Source: Acetobacteraceae bacterium
GTDB lineage: Bacteria; Pseudomonadota; Alphaproteobacteria; Acetobacterales; Acetobacteraceae
Direction: 5' to 3'
DNA length: 64,000 bases
Assembly: GCA_027482245.1 (NCBI GenBank)
Contig: JAIXWG010000004.1
Coordinates: 1-64,000 of the forward strand
The notes under the pieces are model-generated. The model did not search any database and was not told the DNA's origin. It saw only the letters and a program-made list of their open reading frames with translations. Shown in pieces: positions 1 through 8,575 of this stretch (positions are counted from its first letter, which is position 1; each line of letters begins with the position of its first letter). Both the position numbers and the translations under genes were made by a program.

Positions 1-41
1 ACCACGCCGGATCGTACGCACCCTTTGAACACACTCACCAC

Positions 42-115
<74 letters not shown>

Positions 116-131
116 CCCACACACAACAACA

Positions 132-163
132 AGCCGCCCGACAGCAATGTCCGGCGGCTTTCT
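132..163 (+). terminator. probable terminator after tRNA-fMet
   Basis: Inverted repeat AGCCGCC...GGCGGCT with a single C/C mismatch, an inner GACA/TGTC stem and a GCAA tetraloop, followed by TTTCT. It lies 16 nt beyond the tRNA and fits a rho-independent stop, although the T run is short. Confidence 0.6.
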
Positions 164-184
164 CGTGTCTGGGGCCCTGCGCCG

Positions 185-1102
185 TCAGCGCCCCCCGAAA
201 TACCGCGCATTCACCGTGTGCAGCGCCTTCAGATAGACGTTCCGCTCGGTGTTCGGGATCAGCGCCACGTCATCCTGCGCCGACGCCACCCAGTCCCCTG
301 TCCAGGCGGCGAAGGTGCGGTTGCCGTCCGTCACCGGCCATAGCCGCGCGCCGCTGACGTAGTTCATCCAGGGGATCTCCGACTTCGTGATGAAGTAGGA
401 GAAGCTGCGTTCCGTGTCGTCGAGGTGCAGCAGCTTCTCGTGCAGGTGGCCCGGGCCGAACATGAAGTCCCGCGTCGCGGAGACCTGGTCGCTGCGGGCG
501 CCGCCGATCATGTGCATGGCCGTGATGTCGTCGTGCCATCCGCCCATGCCGGCGAAGTCGCGGATGACGCGCCAGACGGCTTCCATCGGCCCGTCGATCA
601 CGCTGCTGCACCAGACCTTGTTGGGCGGGAAGCCCGACCAGCGCTTCGCGCCGGCCGGCGCGGCCAGACCCGCCACGCGGGTCTTCAGCGCCTCCAGCCC
701 CCCCTGGAACACGGCGCGGGAGACGATGTCGACGTACCTGCCCTCGTCCCCCGGCGCCTCGTCGAAGGTCGCCTCCCACTCCGCGAAGGTCAGGTCGGTG
801 TCGGTGACGGGCATCAGCCGGAAGCGGGCAAGATAGTTCGCCACCGGGAAGGCCGGCGTCTCGAAGTTGTAGGTGAAGCTGTAGTCGCGGTCGTTCAGGC
901 GCAGCAGCCGCTCCCGCACCAGCGTGCCGTCCGCCAGGTCGAAGTTGCGGACGCAGCCGACGACGTCGGAGGCGAGGCCATCCTCGATCGAGGATCGCGT
1001 GACGCCGGGGTTCCAGGCGGGCAGGGCGTTGAAGTCGCGCACCATGGACCAGACGGCCTCGACGGGCGCGTGCAGGATGGCGGAGGCATAGGCGCGGGCC
1101 AT
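185..1102 (-). CDS. tandem SRPBCC (START-like) domain protein
   Basis: 305 aa protein with two consecutive SRPBCC/polyketide-cyclase-like domains (about 1-150 and 158-300). Each starts with the family pattern of a short strand, a proline and AVW..(V/I)RDF (PVEAVWSMVRDF; PMEAVWRVIRDF) and shares later blocks such as R(F/L)(R)LMPVTD / ARLWPVTD, so it is an internal duplication. SRPBCC folds bind hydrophobic ligands in a deep pocket; some act as cyclases or dehydrases and others as carriers. No catalytic residue can be assigned. It is the last gene of the leftward operon, 12 nt after the TIM-barrel gene, which suggests it handles the same unknown metabolite. The start follows a GGGAGCATCGCC stretch. 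Family certain, substrate unknown. Confidence 0.85.
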   Translation of the reverse strand: MARAYASAILHAPVEAVWSMVRDFNALPAWNPGVTRSSIEDGLASDVVGCVRNFDLADGTLVRERLLRLNDRDYSFTYNFETPAFPVANYLARFRLMPVTDTDLTFAEWEATFDEAPGDEGRYVDIVSRAVFQGGLEALKTRVAGLAAPAGAKRWSGFPPNKVWCSSVIDGPMEAVWRVIRDFAGMGGWHDDITAMHMIGGARSDQVSATRDFMFGPGHLHEKLLHLDDTERSFSYFITKSEIPWMNYVSGARLWPVTDGNRTFAAWTGDWVASAQDDVALIPNTERNVYLKALHTVNARYFGGR

Positions 1103-1114
1103 GGCGATGCTCCC

Positions 1115-1945
1115 TCAGAAGCCGATGGACTTGAATTCGCGGGTGCGCTCGGTCAGCGCGACCTCGGTCGGCAGGCGTTCCATGGAGGATGCGCCGAAGA
1201 AGCCGTTGATGTTCTTCGTGTTGCGCAGGATGTAGCGGGCATCCTCCGGCGTCGCGATCGGGCCGCCATGGCACAGCACGATGATGTCGGGGCGCACGCG
1301 GCGCGCGGCCTCGGCCCAGGCATCGATCAGCGCCGGGCAATCCTCCAGCTTCAACGCGGTCTGCGCGCCGATCGCGCCCCCCGTCGTCAGGCCGAGATGC
1401 GGCACCAGGATATCGGCGCCGGCCTTCGCCATCTCCGCCGCTTCGTCGGCGTTGAAGACATAGGGCGTGGTCAGCATGTCCTTGGCATGGGCGGCCCGGA
1501 TCATGTCGATCTCGAGCCCGAAGCTCATCCCCGTCTCCTCCAGGTTCGCGCGGAAGACGCCGTCGATCAGGCCCACGGTCGGGAAGTTCTGCACGCCGGC
1601 GAAGCCCAGCGCCTTCAGCTCATCCAGCAGGTGGTCCATCAGCGCGAAGGGGTCGGTGCCGTTGACGCCGGCGATGACGGGCGTGCGGCGGACGACGGGC
1701 AGAACCTCATGCGCCATCTCCTTCACGATCTCATTCGCGTTGCCATAGGCCAGCAGGCCCGCGAGCGAGCCGCGGCCGGCCATGCGGTAGCGGCCGGAAT
1801 TGTAGATGACGATGAGGTCGATGCCGCCATCCTCCTCGCATTTCGCCGAAAGGCCGGTGCCGGCGCCGCCGCCGATGATCGGCTCACGCCGCGCGACCAT
1901 GGCGTTGAAGCGGTCGAGCAGCTCCTGGCGGGTGAAGCGGGGCAT
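1115..1945 (-). CDS. phosphoenolpyruvate hydrolase family TIM-barrel protein
   Basis: 276 aa, predicted TIM barrel of the PEP-hydrolase/IGPS-like family. Visible family blocks are an N-terminal glycine-rich GGGAGTG segment, the strand [23 protein letters not shown] in the middle, VLCHGGPI, and a C-terminal block [16 protein letters not shown]. In tomato Tm-1 and many bacterial homologues this domain is paired with the Tm-1-like ATP-binding domain; here that partner is the next gene upstream, only 2 nt away. Two further copies of the fold occur nearby, the short protein at 7964 and the N-terminus of the regulator at 8539. The enzymatic reaction of this branch is not established, and the hydrolase name comes from the family only. 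Confidence 0.85.
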   Translation of the reverse strand: MPRFTRQELLDRFNAMVARREPIIGGGAGTGLSAKCEEDGGIDLIVIYNSGRYRMAGRGSLAGLLAYGNANEIVKEMAHEVLPVVRRTPVIAGVNGTDPFALMDHLLDELKALGFAGVQNFPTVGLIDGVFRANLEETGMSFGLEIDMIRAAHAKDMLTTPYVFNADEAAEMAKAGADILVPHLGLTTGGAIGAQTALKLEDCPALIDAWAEAARRVRPDIIVLCHGGPIATPEDARYILRNTKNINGFFGASSMERLPTEVALTERTREFKSIGF

Positions 1946-1947
1946 GG

Positions 1948-3144
1948 TCAGGCAATCTCCCGGAAGGCGGCGAGGGTGGCATCGACGAAGGCGCGGTCGT
2001 TGATCGCGGCGGGGACCTCGATCAGGCGGCGGTTCGGGGCGGGCTGGAAACCGTCACGGATCACGGCGAACAGCGCGGCATCGGCGTCGGGGTCGTGGAA
2101 GGGCATGCCCGGCACGTCGATGGCGGAAACGCCGCCGAGCGGCAGCAGGAAGCGCACGGGCCCCTCCATGCGGTTCAGCCGGTCCACGATGAAGCGGCCG
2201 ATCTCCGCATTCTCGGCCGGCGTCGTCCGCATCAGTGTGACCTGCGGGTTGTGGACGTAGAGGGTGCGGTCCGCGAAGCGGGGAGGGACGCTGTCCCTGG
2301 CGCCGAAATTCACCATGTCCACCGCGCCCACGCTGCCGACATAGGGCATGCGCGTGCGGATGGCCGCGCCGAAGCGGTCGGCATCGCAGGGGAAGACGCC
2401 GCCGACCAGGAAGTCCGGCACCTCCGTCGTGGTGATGTCGAGCAGCGCGGTGACCAAGCCGGAATCCGCCAGCTTCTCCATGCTGCGGCCGCCGGCGCCG
2501 GTGGCGTGGAAGACGTAGCATTCATGGGTCGCGTCCAGCGCTTCCCGCAGCATGGTGATGCAGGCGGTGGTCACGCCGAACATGGTCAGGCCGAGCCCGG
2601 GCTTCTCCGCCGCCGTCGCCGCGGGGGGCGCGTTCAGCGCCATGCCCGCCGCGGCATGGGCGGCATTGGCGATGACGCGGCGGGAGATGCCGTTGATGCC
2701 GGCGACGTCCACGACTGAGTTCATCACGGCGATGTCGGCCGGCCCGATATAGGGCGCGACATTGCCGGAGGCGACGGTGCTCACCATCAGCTTCGGCACG
2801 CCGATCGGCAGGGCGCGCATGGCCTGCGTGACCAGCGCGGTGTTGCCCGACCCGCCGAGCCCGAGCACCGCGCCGATATCCGTGCGGCCCACCAGCCAGG
2901 TCGTCAGCGCATCCGCCATGCCGCCGACAGCCTTGCCGCGGTCATCGAGCCCCAGCACGGCGCCGGCGCCGCCGGGATGAAGCGCGGCGATCTCGGCGGC
3001 CGTCACATCCGCGCCCGCCCCGGCGCCCCGGGTGCCGACATCGACCAGCACGGGCTCCGCGCCGGCGCGGCGGACGCAGTCGGCGGCGAAGCGCAGCTCC
3101 TCCGCCTTGGTATCCATGGTCCCGATGACATAGACGCGCGCCAT
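1948..3144 (-). CDS. Tm-1-like ATP-binding domain protein (UPF0261)
   Basis: 398 aa. The N-terminus [19 protein letters not shown] is the hallmark of the UPF0261/Tm-1-like family, followed by glycine-rich stretches ([10 protein letters not shown] around 100 and [15 protein letters not shown] around 198) expected of the nucleotide-binding lobes. The start chosen is the ATG at 3144 because GGGGAGGA lies seven bases upstream; an in-frame upstream start would add seven residues. In plant Tm-1 this domain and a TIM barrel form one polypeptide; here they are adjacent genes, so the bacterial pair probably forms a two-subunit complex. It sits between the ABC ATPase livF-like gene and the TIM-barrel gene in the same operon. 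Confidence 0.85.
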   Translation of the reverse strand: MARVYVIGTMDTKAEELRFAADCVRRAGAEPVLVDVGTRGAGAGADVTAAEIAALHPGGAGAVLGLDDRGKAVGGMADALTTWLVGRTDIGAVLGLGGSGNTALVTQAMRALPIGVPKLMVSTVASGNVAPYIGPADIAVMNSVVDVAGINGISRRVIANAAHAAAGMALNAPPAATAAEKPGLGLTMFGVTTACITMLREALDATHECYVFHATGAGGRSMEKLADSGLVTALLDITTTEVPDFLVGGVFPCDADRFGAAIRTRMPYVGSVGAVDMVNFGARDSVPPRFADRTLYVHNPQVTLMRTTPAENAEIGRFIVDRLNRMEGPVRFLLPLGGVSAIDVPGMPFHDPDADAALFAVIRDGFQPAPNRRLIEVPAAINDRAFVDATLAAFREIA

Positions 3145-3161
3145 GCCTGTCCTCCCCTGCC

Positions 3162-3866
3162 TCAATGCCCGCTGGCCGCGACGCCGAGGTAGCGGCGCTG
3201 CGCGTCCTGATCCTCGGCCAGGTCCCGCGCGGGCATCGTCGCGGCGATCCGCCCCGTCACCATGATCGAGATCTCCTCCGCCACCGCCGTCGCGACGCGG
3301 AGGTTCTGTTCCACCAGCAGCAGGCCCATCCCGTCCGCGGGCAGGCCGCGCAGCACGTCGATCAGGTGGTCGACGATGACGGGGGCCAGGCCCTCGCTCG
3401 GCTCGTCCATGATGACGAGCTTCGGGTTCATCAGCAGGGCGCGGGCGATGGCGAGCATCTGCTGCTCCCCGCCCGACAGCTCCGTGCCGCCGTTGCGGCG
3501 GCGCTCCGCCAGGCGCGGAAAGGTCTCGTAGACGCGCGGGATGGTCCAGGCGGCGCCGCGGGTCGCGACCAGGCGCAGATGCTCATCCACCGAGAGAGAG
3601 GGGAAGGTGCGGCGCCCCTGCGGCACCAGGGCGACGCCGCGCCGCGCGACGCGGAAGGGGGCCAGGCCGTCCAGCTTCTGCCCCGCGAAGGCGATGCTGC
3701 CCTCGCTCGTCCCGACCAGCCCCATCACGGCCTGGCAGAGCGTCGTCTTGCCCATGCCGTTGCGCCCGACGATCGCGACCGGCCGCGCTCCGACGGCCAG
3801 CGAGACGCCCTGCAGGATATGCGCCTGACCGAAGCGGACATGCAGGTCCCGGACCTCCAGCATCAA
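3162..3866 (-). CDS. branched-chain-type ABC importer ATPase (LivF-like)
   Basis: 234 aa ABC ATPase of the LivF type. Walker A GRNGMGKTT is near residue 35, the signature LSGGEQQMLAIARAL follows, and Walker B LVIMDEP continues into SEGLAPVIVDHL. It forms the cytoplasmic motor together with the LivG-like gene, whose end it overlaps by four bases (ATGA). It is part of the complete five-gene transporter at 3162-7845. The ligand cannot be read from the sequence. The unusual operon partners (Tm-1-like, PEP-hydrolase family, SRPBCC) argue against a simple amino-acid role. Confidence 0.9.
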   Translation of the reverse strand: MMLEVRDLHVRFGQAHILQGVSLAVGARPVAIVGRNGMGKTTLCQAVMGLVGTSEGSIAFAGQKLDGLAPFRVARRGVALVPQGRRTFPSLSVDEHLRLVATRGAAWTIPRVYETFPRLAERRRNGGTELSGGEQQMLAIARALLMNPKLVIMDEPSEGLAPVIVDHLIDVLRGLPADGMGLLLVEQNLRVATAVAEEISIMVTGRIAATMPARDLAEDQDAQRRYLGVAASGH

Positions 3867-4609
3867 TGCCCGCCCCCGAGGTAGATGGCCTGCACCACCG
3901 GGTCGTCCTCGATGCGGTCGGGCGGGGCTTCCACCACCACCTCGCCATCCTTCATCACGGTGACGATGTCCGCGGCGGGCAGCGCGATGTCCATGTCGTG
4001 CTCGATCAGGATCAGCGTCAGCGTGCGCGGCAGGCCGCGCAGCAGGGACAGCAATTCGGGCCGGTCGCCGGGAGACAGGCCAGCGGCGGGCTCATCCAGC
4101 ATCAGCACACGCGGGTCGCCAGCCAGCGCCATGCCCACTTCCAGCTGTCGGCGCTGGCCGTGGCTGAGGTTCAGTACCTCCGCCTCCAGCAGATGCGACA
4201 GGCGCATGCGGTCGGCGAGGTCGCGCGCCTTCGCCATGCCGTCGTCATCGGCGTGCGGGCGGCGGAAGGAGAAGCGGTTGGGCCGCAGGCCGCGCACCGC
4301 GATGAACAGGTTCTCCCGCACCGTCAGCCCGTTGAAGAGCAGGGAGGTCTGGTAGGTGCGGCCGATGCCGAGCCGCGTCCGATGGTGGGGCTTCAGCCGC
4401 GTGATGTCGGTGCCGAACAGCGCGATGCTGCCGGCGGTCGGCGGGAAGTCCCCGCAGATGGTGTTGAACAGCGTCGTCTTCCCCGCGCCGTTCGGGCCGA
4501 GCACGGCCCGCCTTTCGCCCGGCATGACATCGAAGGTCACGTCGCGGACGGCGTGCAGCGCGCCGAAATGGCGGCCAACGTGGCGAAGGCGGATGGCGGG
4601 TTCGGTCAT
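3863..4609 (-). CDS. branched-chain-type ABC importer ATPase (LivG-like)
   Basis: 248 aa ABC ATPase of the LivG type. Walker A GPNGAGKTT is near residue 39, the signature is LSHGQRRQLEVGMAL and Walker B is VLMLDEPAAGLSPGDR. The C-terminal tail VVEAPPDRIEDDPVVQAIYLGG is the extension typical of LivG. The signature has LSHGQ rather than LSGGQ, a common LivG variant. It lies downstream of the substrate-binding gene and overlaps livF by four bases. Confidence 0.9.
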   Translation of the reverse strand: MTEPAIRLRHVGRHFGALHAVRDVTFDVMPGERRAVLGPNGAGKTTLFNTICGDFPPTAGSIALFGTDITRLKPHHRTRLGIGRTYQTSLLFNGLTVRENLFIAVRGLRPNRFSFRRPHADDDGMAKARDLADRMRLSHLLEAEVLNLSHGQRRQLEVGMALAGDPRVLMLDEPAAGLSPGDRPELLSLLRGLPRTLTLILIEHDMDIALPAADIVTVMKDGEVVVEAPPDRIEDDPVVQAIYLGGGH

Positions 4610-4650
4610 GATGTCGGCGGGGCCGGTTGCCCGGCCCCGCCTGCTTCCGT

Positions 4651-5916
4651 TCAGGCCACGCAGCCCGCATTGTCGCGGGAGGGCGAGCCGAGCGAGAGGA
4701 ACTGCTGCTCCGGCATCCCCAGCGTCTGGTTGACCGCGCGGGCCCGGTCGAAGGCGACGACCTGCGCGGTGCCCTGCCTCTCCTCGATCCTGTTGAGGAA
4801 GATGTCGGAGATGGCCTGGCGGTTGTGGTCCAGCTTCACGGCCGCGCCGGTCGGTGCCGTGATCTCCGCCGCCGCGAGCGCCCGCTGGAAGGCGGCCTGG
4901 TTGCCGGAGAGGTCGCCATTCACGGCGGCCAGGGCGTGCAGGATGCCGTAGAGGTTGGTGGTGTAGTTGACGCCGTGGATGGAGGGGGAGGCGAAGCCGC
5001 CTTCGTTCGCCCAGCGGCGGCGATAGCGCTCCACGAATTCGCGCCAGGTCGGGTCATCGATCACGTCGGCGATCGGGCCGCCGGAGAGCATGCCGTTCAT
5101 CACGCGCCGGTGCGGGCCGCGGGCGGAAAGCATGGTCTGGTCCGCCATGATCGATCCACCCACGAGCGGCTTGTTGCCGCCGGCCTGGGCGTATTGCGTC
5201 ATGAAGGCCAGCCCGTCCGTGCCGCCATGCACGACGACGATGGCGCCGGCGCTGGACCGGTTGATCTGCGCGATCTGGGAGGTGAAGTCGGTGGTGCCGA
5301 GCGGCGCCCAGTACTGCGTGACGCGGCCGCCGAGGCGGCAGAATTCCAGGTTGAAGCCGAAGACCTGCGCGTAGGGGAAGGCGTAGTCGCCCGCCGTGAC
5401 CGCGACGTCGCGGATGCCGAGGCCGTGGATGTGCCGGCCGAGCCCCGCCATCCACTGCGTGCCGTCGGTGGAGAAGCGGAAGAAGTTGGGGGAGGGGTTG
5501 CGCAGCGTCGTGTCCGACGCGCCGGAGGACCCGTTGACGATCGTCCTGCCCGTCAGCGTGCGGGAATAGTCGCGGAGCGCGATACCCTCCGCCCCCGAAA
5601 GCGGGCCGAGGATGATGTCGACGTTGTCCTGCTCGATCAGCTTGCGCGCGCGGGCCAGCGCCACGTCGGCCTGGGCGTTGGAGCTTTCGCGGATGAACTC
5701 GATCCGGCGGCCGCCGACCGTGTGGTTGATGCGCTCGAGCTCCATCTGCACGCAGCGATAGGCATCCTGCCCGCCCGTGGCGAAGGGGCCTTCGAGGGTG
5801 GTCAGGCCACCGATGCGGATGGGCGTGCCCTGGGCGATCGAGGGCGCGGCAAGCGGGCCGGCGGCGAGGCCTGCGGCCCCCAGCAGCGCGGCACGGCGGG
5901 TGATCCGAACGTCCAT
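4651..5916 (-). CDS. ABC importer substrate-binding protein (LivK-like, Tat signal)
   Basis: 421 aa periplasmic binding protein of the leucine/amide type. It starts at the ATG at 5916, preceded by AGGAGG-like GGAGGAACCGCC. The first 30 residues are a Tat-type signal: twin arginine in RITRRAALLG, a hydrophobic stretch, then APSIAQG. The mature part has the type-I fold pattern, with IRIGGLTTLEGPFATGG at the start, IDIILGPLSGAEG-like and AGAIVVVHGGTDGLAF segments, and a C-terminal KLDHNRQAISDIFL. An in-frame open stretch further upstream overlaps the permease gene and is not part of the protein. It delivers the unknown ligand to the LivHM-like pore. Confidence 0.9.
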   Translation of the reverse strand: MDVRITRRAALLGAAGLAAGPLAAPSIAQGTPIRIGGLTTLEGPFATGGQDAYRCVQMELERINHTVGGRRIEFIRESSNAQADVALARARKLIEQDNVDIILGPLSGAEGIALRDYSRTLTGRTIVNGSSGASDTTLRNPSPNFFRFSTDGTQWMAGLGRHIHGLGIRDVAVTAGDYAFPYAQVFGFNLEFCRLGGRVTQYWAPLGTTDFTSQIAQINRSSAGAIVVVHGGTDGLAFMTQYAQAGGNKPLVGGSIMADQTMLSARGPHRRVMNGMLSGGPIADVIDDPTWREFVERYRRRWANEGGFASPSIHGVNYTTNLYGILHALAAVNGDLSGNQAAFQRALAAAEITAPTGAAVKLDHNRQAISDIFLNRIEERQGTAQVVAFDRARAVNQTLGMPEQQFLSLGSPSRDNAGCVA

Positions 5917-5984
5917 GGCGGTTCCTCCTTGATTGTCCGTCTTGATGGCGCGCGGGACCGGACTTCCCCGCGGACTCCTGCCCC

Positions 5985-6977
5985 TCATCGGCGCGGGCCC
6001 CCCAGCAGGCGGCGCAGCCGCGCGCCGATGCCGATCGCGCCATCCGGCGAGACCAGCACGATGGCCAGGAAGACGAGGCCGATGAGGGTGTTGAAGCGGT
6101 CGCGGTCGTAGATCGTGGCCGCGAAGGTGTCGAAGACCGTGTAGATCAGCGACCCGATGAAGGCGCCGATCGGATGGCCGAGGCCGCCGATCACGCTCAT
6201 GATCAGCACGTTCACCGTGGCGCCGAGCCCGATCGAGCCGGGCGAGATGCCGATGTTGTAGATGGTGGACAGCACGCCGCCGCAGCCCGCGATGAAGCCG
6301 GCGACGCCGAAGGCCGCGATGCGGTGCAGCGCCACGGAATAGCCCAGCGCCGCGACGCGCCGCGGATTGTCCCGGATGCCCTGCAGCACCAGCCCGAATG
6401 GCGTGCGCACGAGGTAGAGGACGCCGCAAAAGAGCGCCACGGCGGTGCCGAGCGCGATATGGTAGAAGACCATCGCGTCGCGGAAATCGCGCCCCAGGAC
6501 GGAGGGGCCGACCACGTTGCGGATTCCCTCATACCCGTTGAACCAGGCGATGTTGGTCTCGATGAAGCGGAAGACGCCCATGCCGAGCGCCAGGGTGATC
6601 ATCAGCAGGTAGATGTCGCGCGTCCGCACGCTGATGGCGCCGACCAGCAGGCCCATGGCGGTCGAGACCAGCAGGCCGAGCGGGATGGCGGTGGCGTAGC
6701 CGAGCCCGCCCGCGATGCGCGGCACGGCGCCTTCGACGAAGATCGCGACGGTGTAGCCCGCGACACCCGCGATCATCATCTGCGCCAGCGAGATGAAGCC
6801 GCCATAGGTCGCGAGGAAGGTCAGCGACATCGCGATGATGCCGAAGACGATGGCGCGGCCGAGGATGTTGGCGGTCCAGAACTGCGCCTGGTTGGCGGGC
6901 AGCAGCTGCGGCAGCAGCCAGGGCAGTGCCAGCAGCAGCACGAGGCCGAGCAGGGGCAGGAGGGTCCGGCTACGCAC
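5985..6977 (-). CDS. branched-chain-type ABC importer permease (LivM-like)
   Basis: 330 aa inner-membrane permease with about eight to ten hydrophobic helices and the LivM signatures TFLATYGGFISLAQMMIAGVAGY and GLVLQGIRDNPRRVAALGY (EAA-like cytoplasmic loop). The GTG at 6977 is preferred because it overlaps the stop of the LivH-like gene by eight bases (GTGCGTAG), a normal coupled arrangement; a longer in-frame start at 7016 would add thirteen charged residues before the first helix. It pairs with the LivH-like protein. Confidence 0.88.
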   Translation of the reverse strand: MRSRTLLPLLGLVLLLALPWLLPQLLPANQAQFWTANILGRAIVFGIIAMSLTFLATYGGFISLAQMMIAGVAGYTVAIFVEGAVPRIAGGLGYATAIPLGLLVSTAMGLLVGAISVRTRDIYLLMITLALGMGVFRFIETNIAWFNGYEGIRNVVGPSVLGRDFRDAMVFYHIALGTAVALFCGVLYLVRTPFGLVLQGIRDNPRRVAALGYSVALHRIAAFGVAGFIAGCGGVLSTIYNIGISPGSIGLGATVNVLIMSVIGGLGHPIGAFIGSLIYTVFDTFAATIYDRDRFNTLIGLVFLAIVLVSPDGAIGIGARLRRLLGGPRR

Positions 6978-7845
6978 GGCCGAGGATCCCCTGCGGCCGC
7001 AGCGCCAGCACGGCAACCATGATCACGAAGGTGAGGATCACCGAGTAGGTCGGGAACAGCGCCTGGCCGATCTGCTCCGCCAGGCCGATGACGATGGCGC
7101 CGAGCGCGGTGCCCGTGACGCTGCCCATGCCGCCCACGATGACGACGACCAGCGACACCAGCAGGAAACGCCCATCGGCGCCCATGGCCAGCGGCTGCGC
7201 CGTGGCGCCGATCACGCCGCCAAGCCCGGCCAGCGCGGCGCCGAGGGCGAAGACCGCGACACCCACCAGCGGCACGTTCACGCCGCAGGCGCCCAGCATC
7301 TGCCGGTCATCCACGCCCGCGCGGATCATCATGCCGAGCTTCGTGCGGTTCAGCAGCAGCCACAGCCCGATGCCGACGGCGATCGCGATGCCGATCTGCA
7401 CCAGGCGGAAGGTCGGGTAGCCGCCCACCCCCGGCACGCGGGTGGATCCGAAGATGGCGTCGGGCGCGAAGAACTGCCGCGGCGTGCCGCCATAGATCGC
7501 CAGCAGCTGGTCGGCGACGACGATGGACAGGCCGATGGTGACCAGCGCCTGGCGCAGTTCCTGCCCCTGCATCCAGCCCAGCAGCAGCGTCTGCACCAGC
7601 GCGCCGAAGACGGCGGCGAAGGCCACGCCTGCGGCGAGGCCGACATACCAAGCGTACCAGACATCACGGTCATAGAGCGGTTCGAAGACCGCGTAGCCGA
7701 CATAGCCGGCGACGAGATACATCGCGCCATGCGCCATGTTCACCACGCGCATCAGGCCGAAGATCAACGAGAAGCCGCTGGCCACGATGAAGTACAGCGC
7801 GGCCAGCGTCAGACCGTTGAGCACGATGGTGGCCGCCAGATCCAT
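6970..7845 (-). CDS. branched-chain-type ABC importer permease (LivH-like)
   Basis: 291 aa permease, first gene of the leftward operon. It has the LivH hallmark GFSLIFGLMRVVNMAHGAMY near the N-terminus and the loop NRTKLGMMIRAGVDDRQMLGACGVN. The ATG at 7845 (MDLAATIVLNG) is favoured because the first helix begins at once and a GGGAGGA element lies about 13 bases upstream; an alternative in-frame ATG at 7878 lacks one. The operon promoter should lie within 7846-7963, the divergent gap shared with the short TIM-barrel gene. Confidence 0.88.
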   Translation of the reverse strand: MDLAATIVLNGLTLAALYFIVASGFSLIFGLMRVVNMAHGAMYLVAGYVGYAVFEPLYDRDVWYAWYVGLAAGVAFAAVFGALVQTLLLGWMQGQELRQALVTIGLSIVVADQLLAIYGGTPRQFFAPDAIFGSTRVPGVGGYPTFRLVQIGIAIAVGIGLWLLLNRTKLGMMIRAGVDDRQMLGACGVNVPLVGVAVFALGAALAGLGGVIGATAQPLAMGADGRFLLVSLVVVIVGGMGSVTGTALGAIVIGLAEQIGQALFPTYSVILTFVIMVAVLALRPQGILGRA

Positions 7846-7948
7846 GCGCGGTCCCGTTCCTCCCGTCGCGGCCTCCATGTGCCGCTTGCCGGGGCGGACC
7901 TTGGCGGAGGGGGGGAGGGCGCCACAAGATGGTTTTCAAGCAATGTTT

Positions 7949-7964
7949 GGGTAAGATCGGGTAA
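7949..7964. promoter_or_regulatory. direct repeat GGGTAA-GATC-GGGTAA in a divergent gap
   Basis: Two copies of GGGTAA with a 10-bp period, one helical turn, separated by GATC. The pair lies in the gap between the divergent LivH-like and short TIM-barrel genes and ends at the A of the latter's ATG. The embedded TAAGAT (7952-7957) also resembles a -10 box that would give a nearly leaderless plus-strand transcript. It is a candidate binding site for the neighbouring regulator; no protein assignment can be made from sequence alone. Confidence 0.35.
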
Positions 7965-8575
7965 TGGCCCCCACCACGCTCCACCCCCAGGCTGACCTTC
8001 GCGGGCTTCGCCCCGCCGCGCGCGCCGGCGCCGTCTTCCTGCCCGCGCTGGCGCCCTTCCGGCGGGAAAGCTGGCCGCTGGTCGCGATGATGCCGGTGCT
8101 GGACGTGAACGGCGCGCTGCGCGCGGCGCTGGCGGCGCGGCCGCCCTTCGCGCAGGATCCGCCGGTCGCCGGCATCTTCGCCTGCGACCCCTTCCTGCGC
8201 CTGACGGATCTGGTGGCGATGCTCCGCGGCGCCGGCATCACGGCCGTGGTCAACTACCCGACGGTGCAGGTCCTGGAGGGGGAGACGGCGGCGGCGCTGG
8301 CTTCCGTCGGCTACCGGGCGGAAGCCGAGTTCCGGCTGCTGCAGCGCCTGGCGGAGCAGGGCTTCGCGCCCATCGCCTGCGCCACGTCACGCCGCGCGGT
8401 GGATGCGGCGCTCGGCGCGGGGCTGCGGCGCATCCTGCTGCACCCCGGCCTCGCGCGACCGCCCGACCCCGCCGCCTGGTGGGCGGACCTCGCCGGCCAT
8501 GTCGCGATCGAGGGCGGCACGGCGCTGGCGTGGGCGGATCAGGCCTCCAGCCCCAGGCGCCGCATGCGGTTGTAG
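7964..8575 (+). CDS. short PEP-hydrolase-family TIM-barrel paralogue
   Basis: 203 aa. Its middle part aligns by eye with the N-terminal domain of the convergent regulator: FACDPFLRLTDLVAMLRGAGITAVVNYP against ACDPRLSIPDLLARIRDAGYQGVVNFP, then ALASVGYRAEAEFRLLQ against ALEAAGLGFAREVEMLR. It lacks the first glycine-rich strand region and the C-terminal block (GG(S/A)(S/T)xxRLP) of the two full-length copies, so it is shortened and may be a decaying or specialised paralogue. Its last 37 bases overlap the end of the regulator gene on the opposite strand. No convincing ribosome site precedes the ATG. Function unknown. Confidence 0.65.
   Translation: MAPTTLHPQADLRGLRPAARAGAVFLPALAPFRRESWPLVAMMPVLDVNGALRAALAARPPFAQDPPVAGIFACDPFLRLTDLVAMLRGAGITAVVNYPTVQVLEGETAAALASVGYRAEAEFRLLQRLAEQGFAPIACATSRRAVDAALGAGLRRILLHPGLARPPDPAAWWADLAGHVAIEGGTALAWADQASSPRRRMRL

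Noticed and set aside
4651..6429. 592-residue version of the LivK-like protein
   Set aside because: The N-terminal 171 residues are an out-of-frame reading of the permease gene; the Tat signal and ribosome site fix the start at 5916.
7846..7963. Sigma54 -24/-12 promoter for the LivH-like operon
   Set aside because: No TGGCAC-N5-TTGC-like pair on either strand within the gap; consistent with the regulator lacking GAFTGA.
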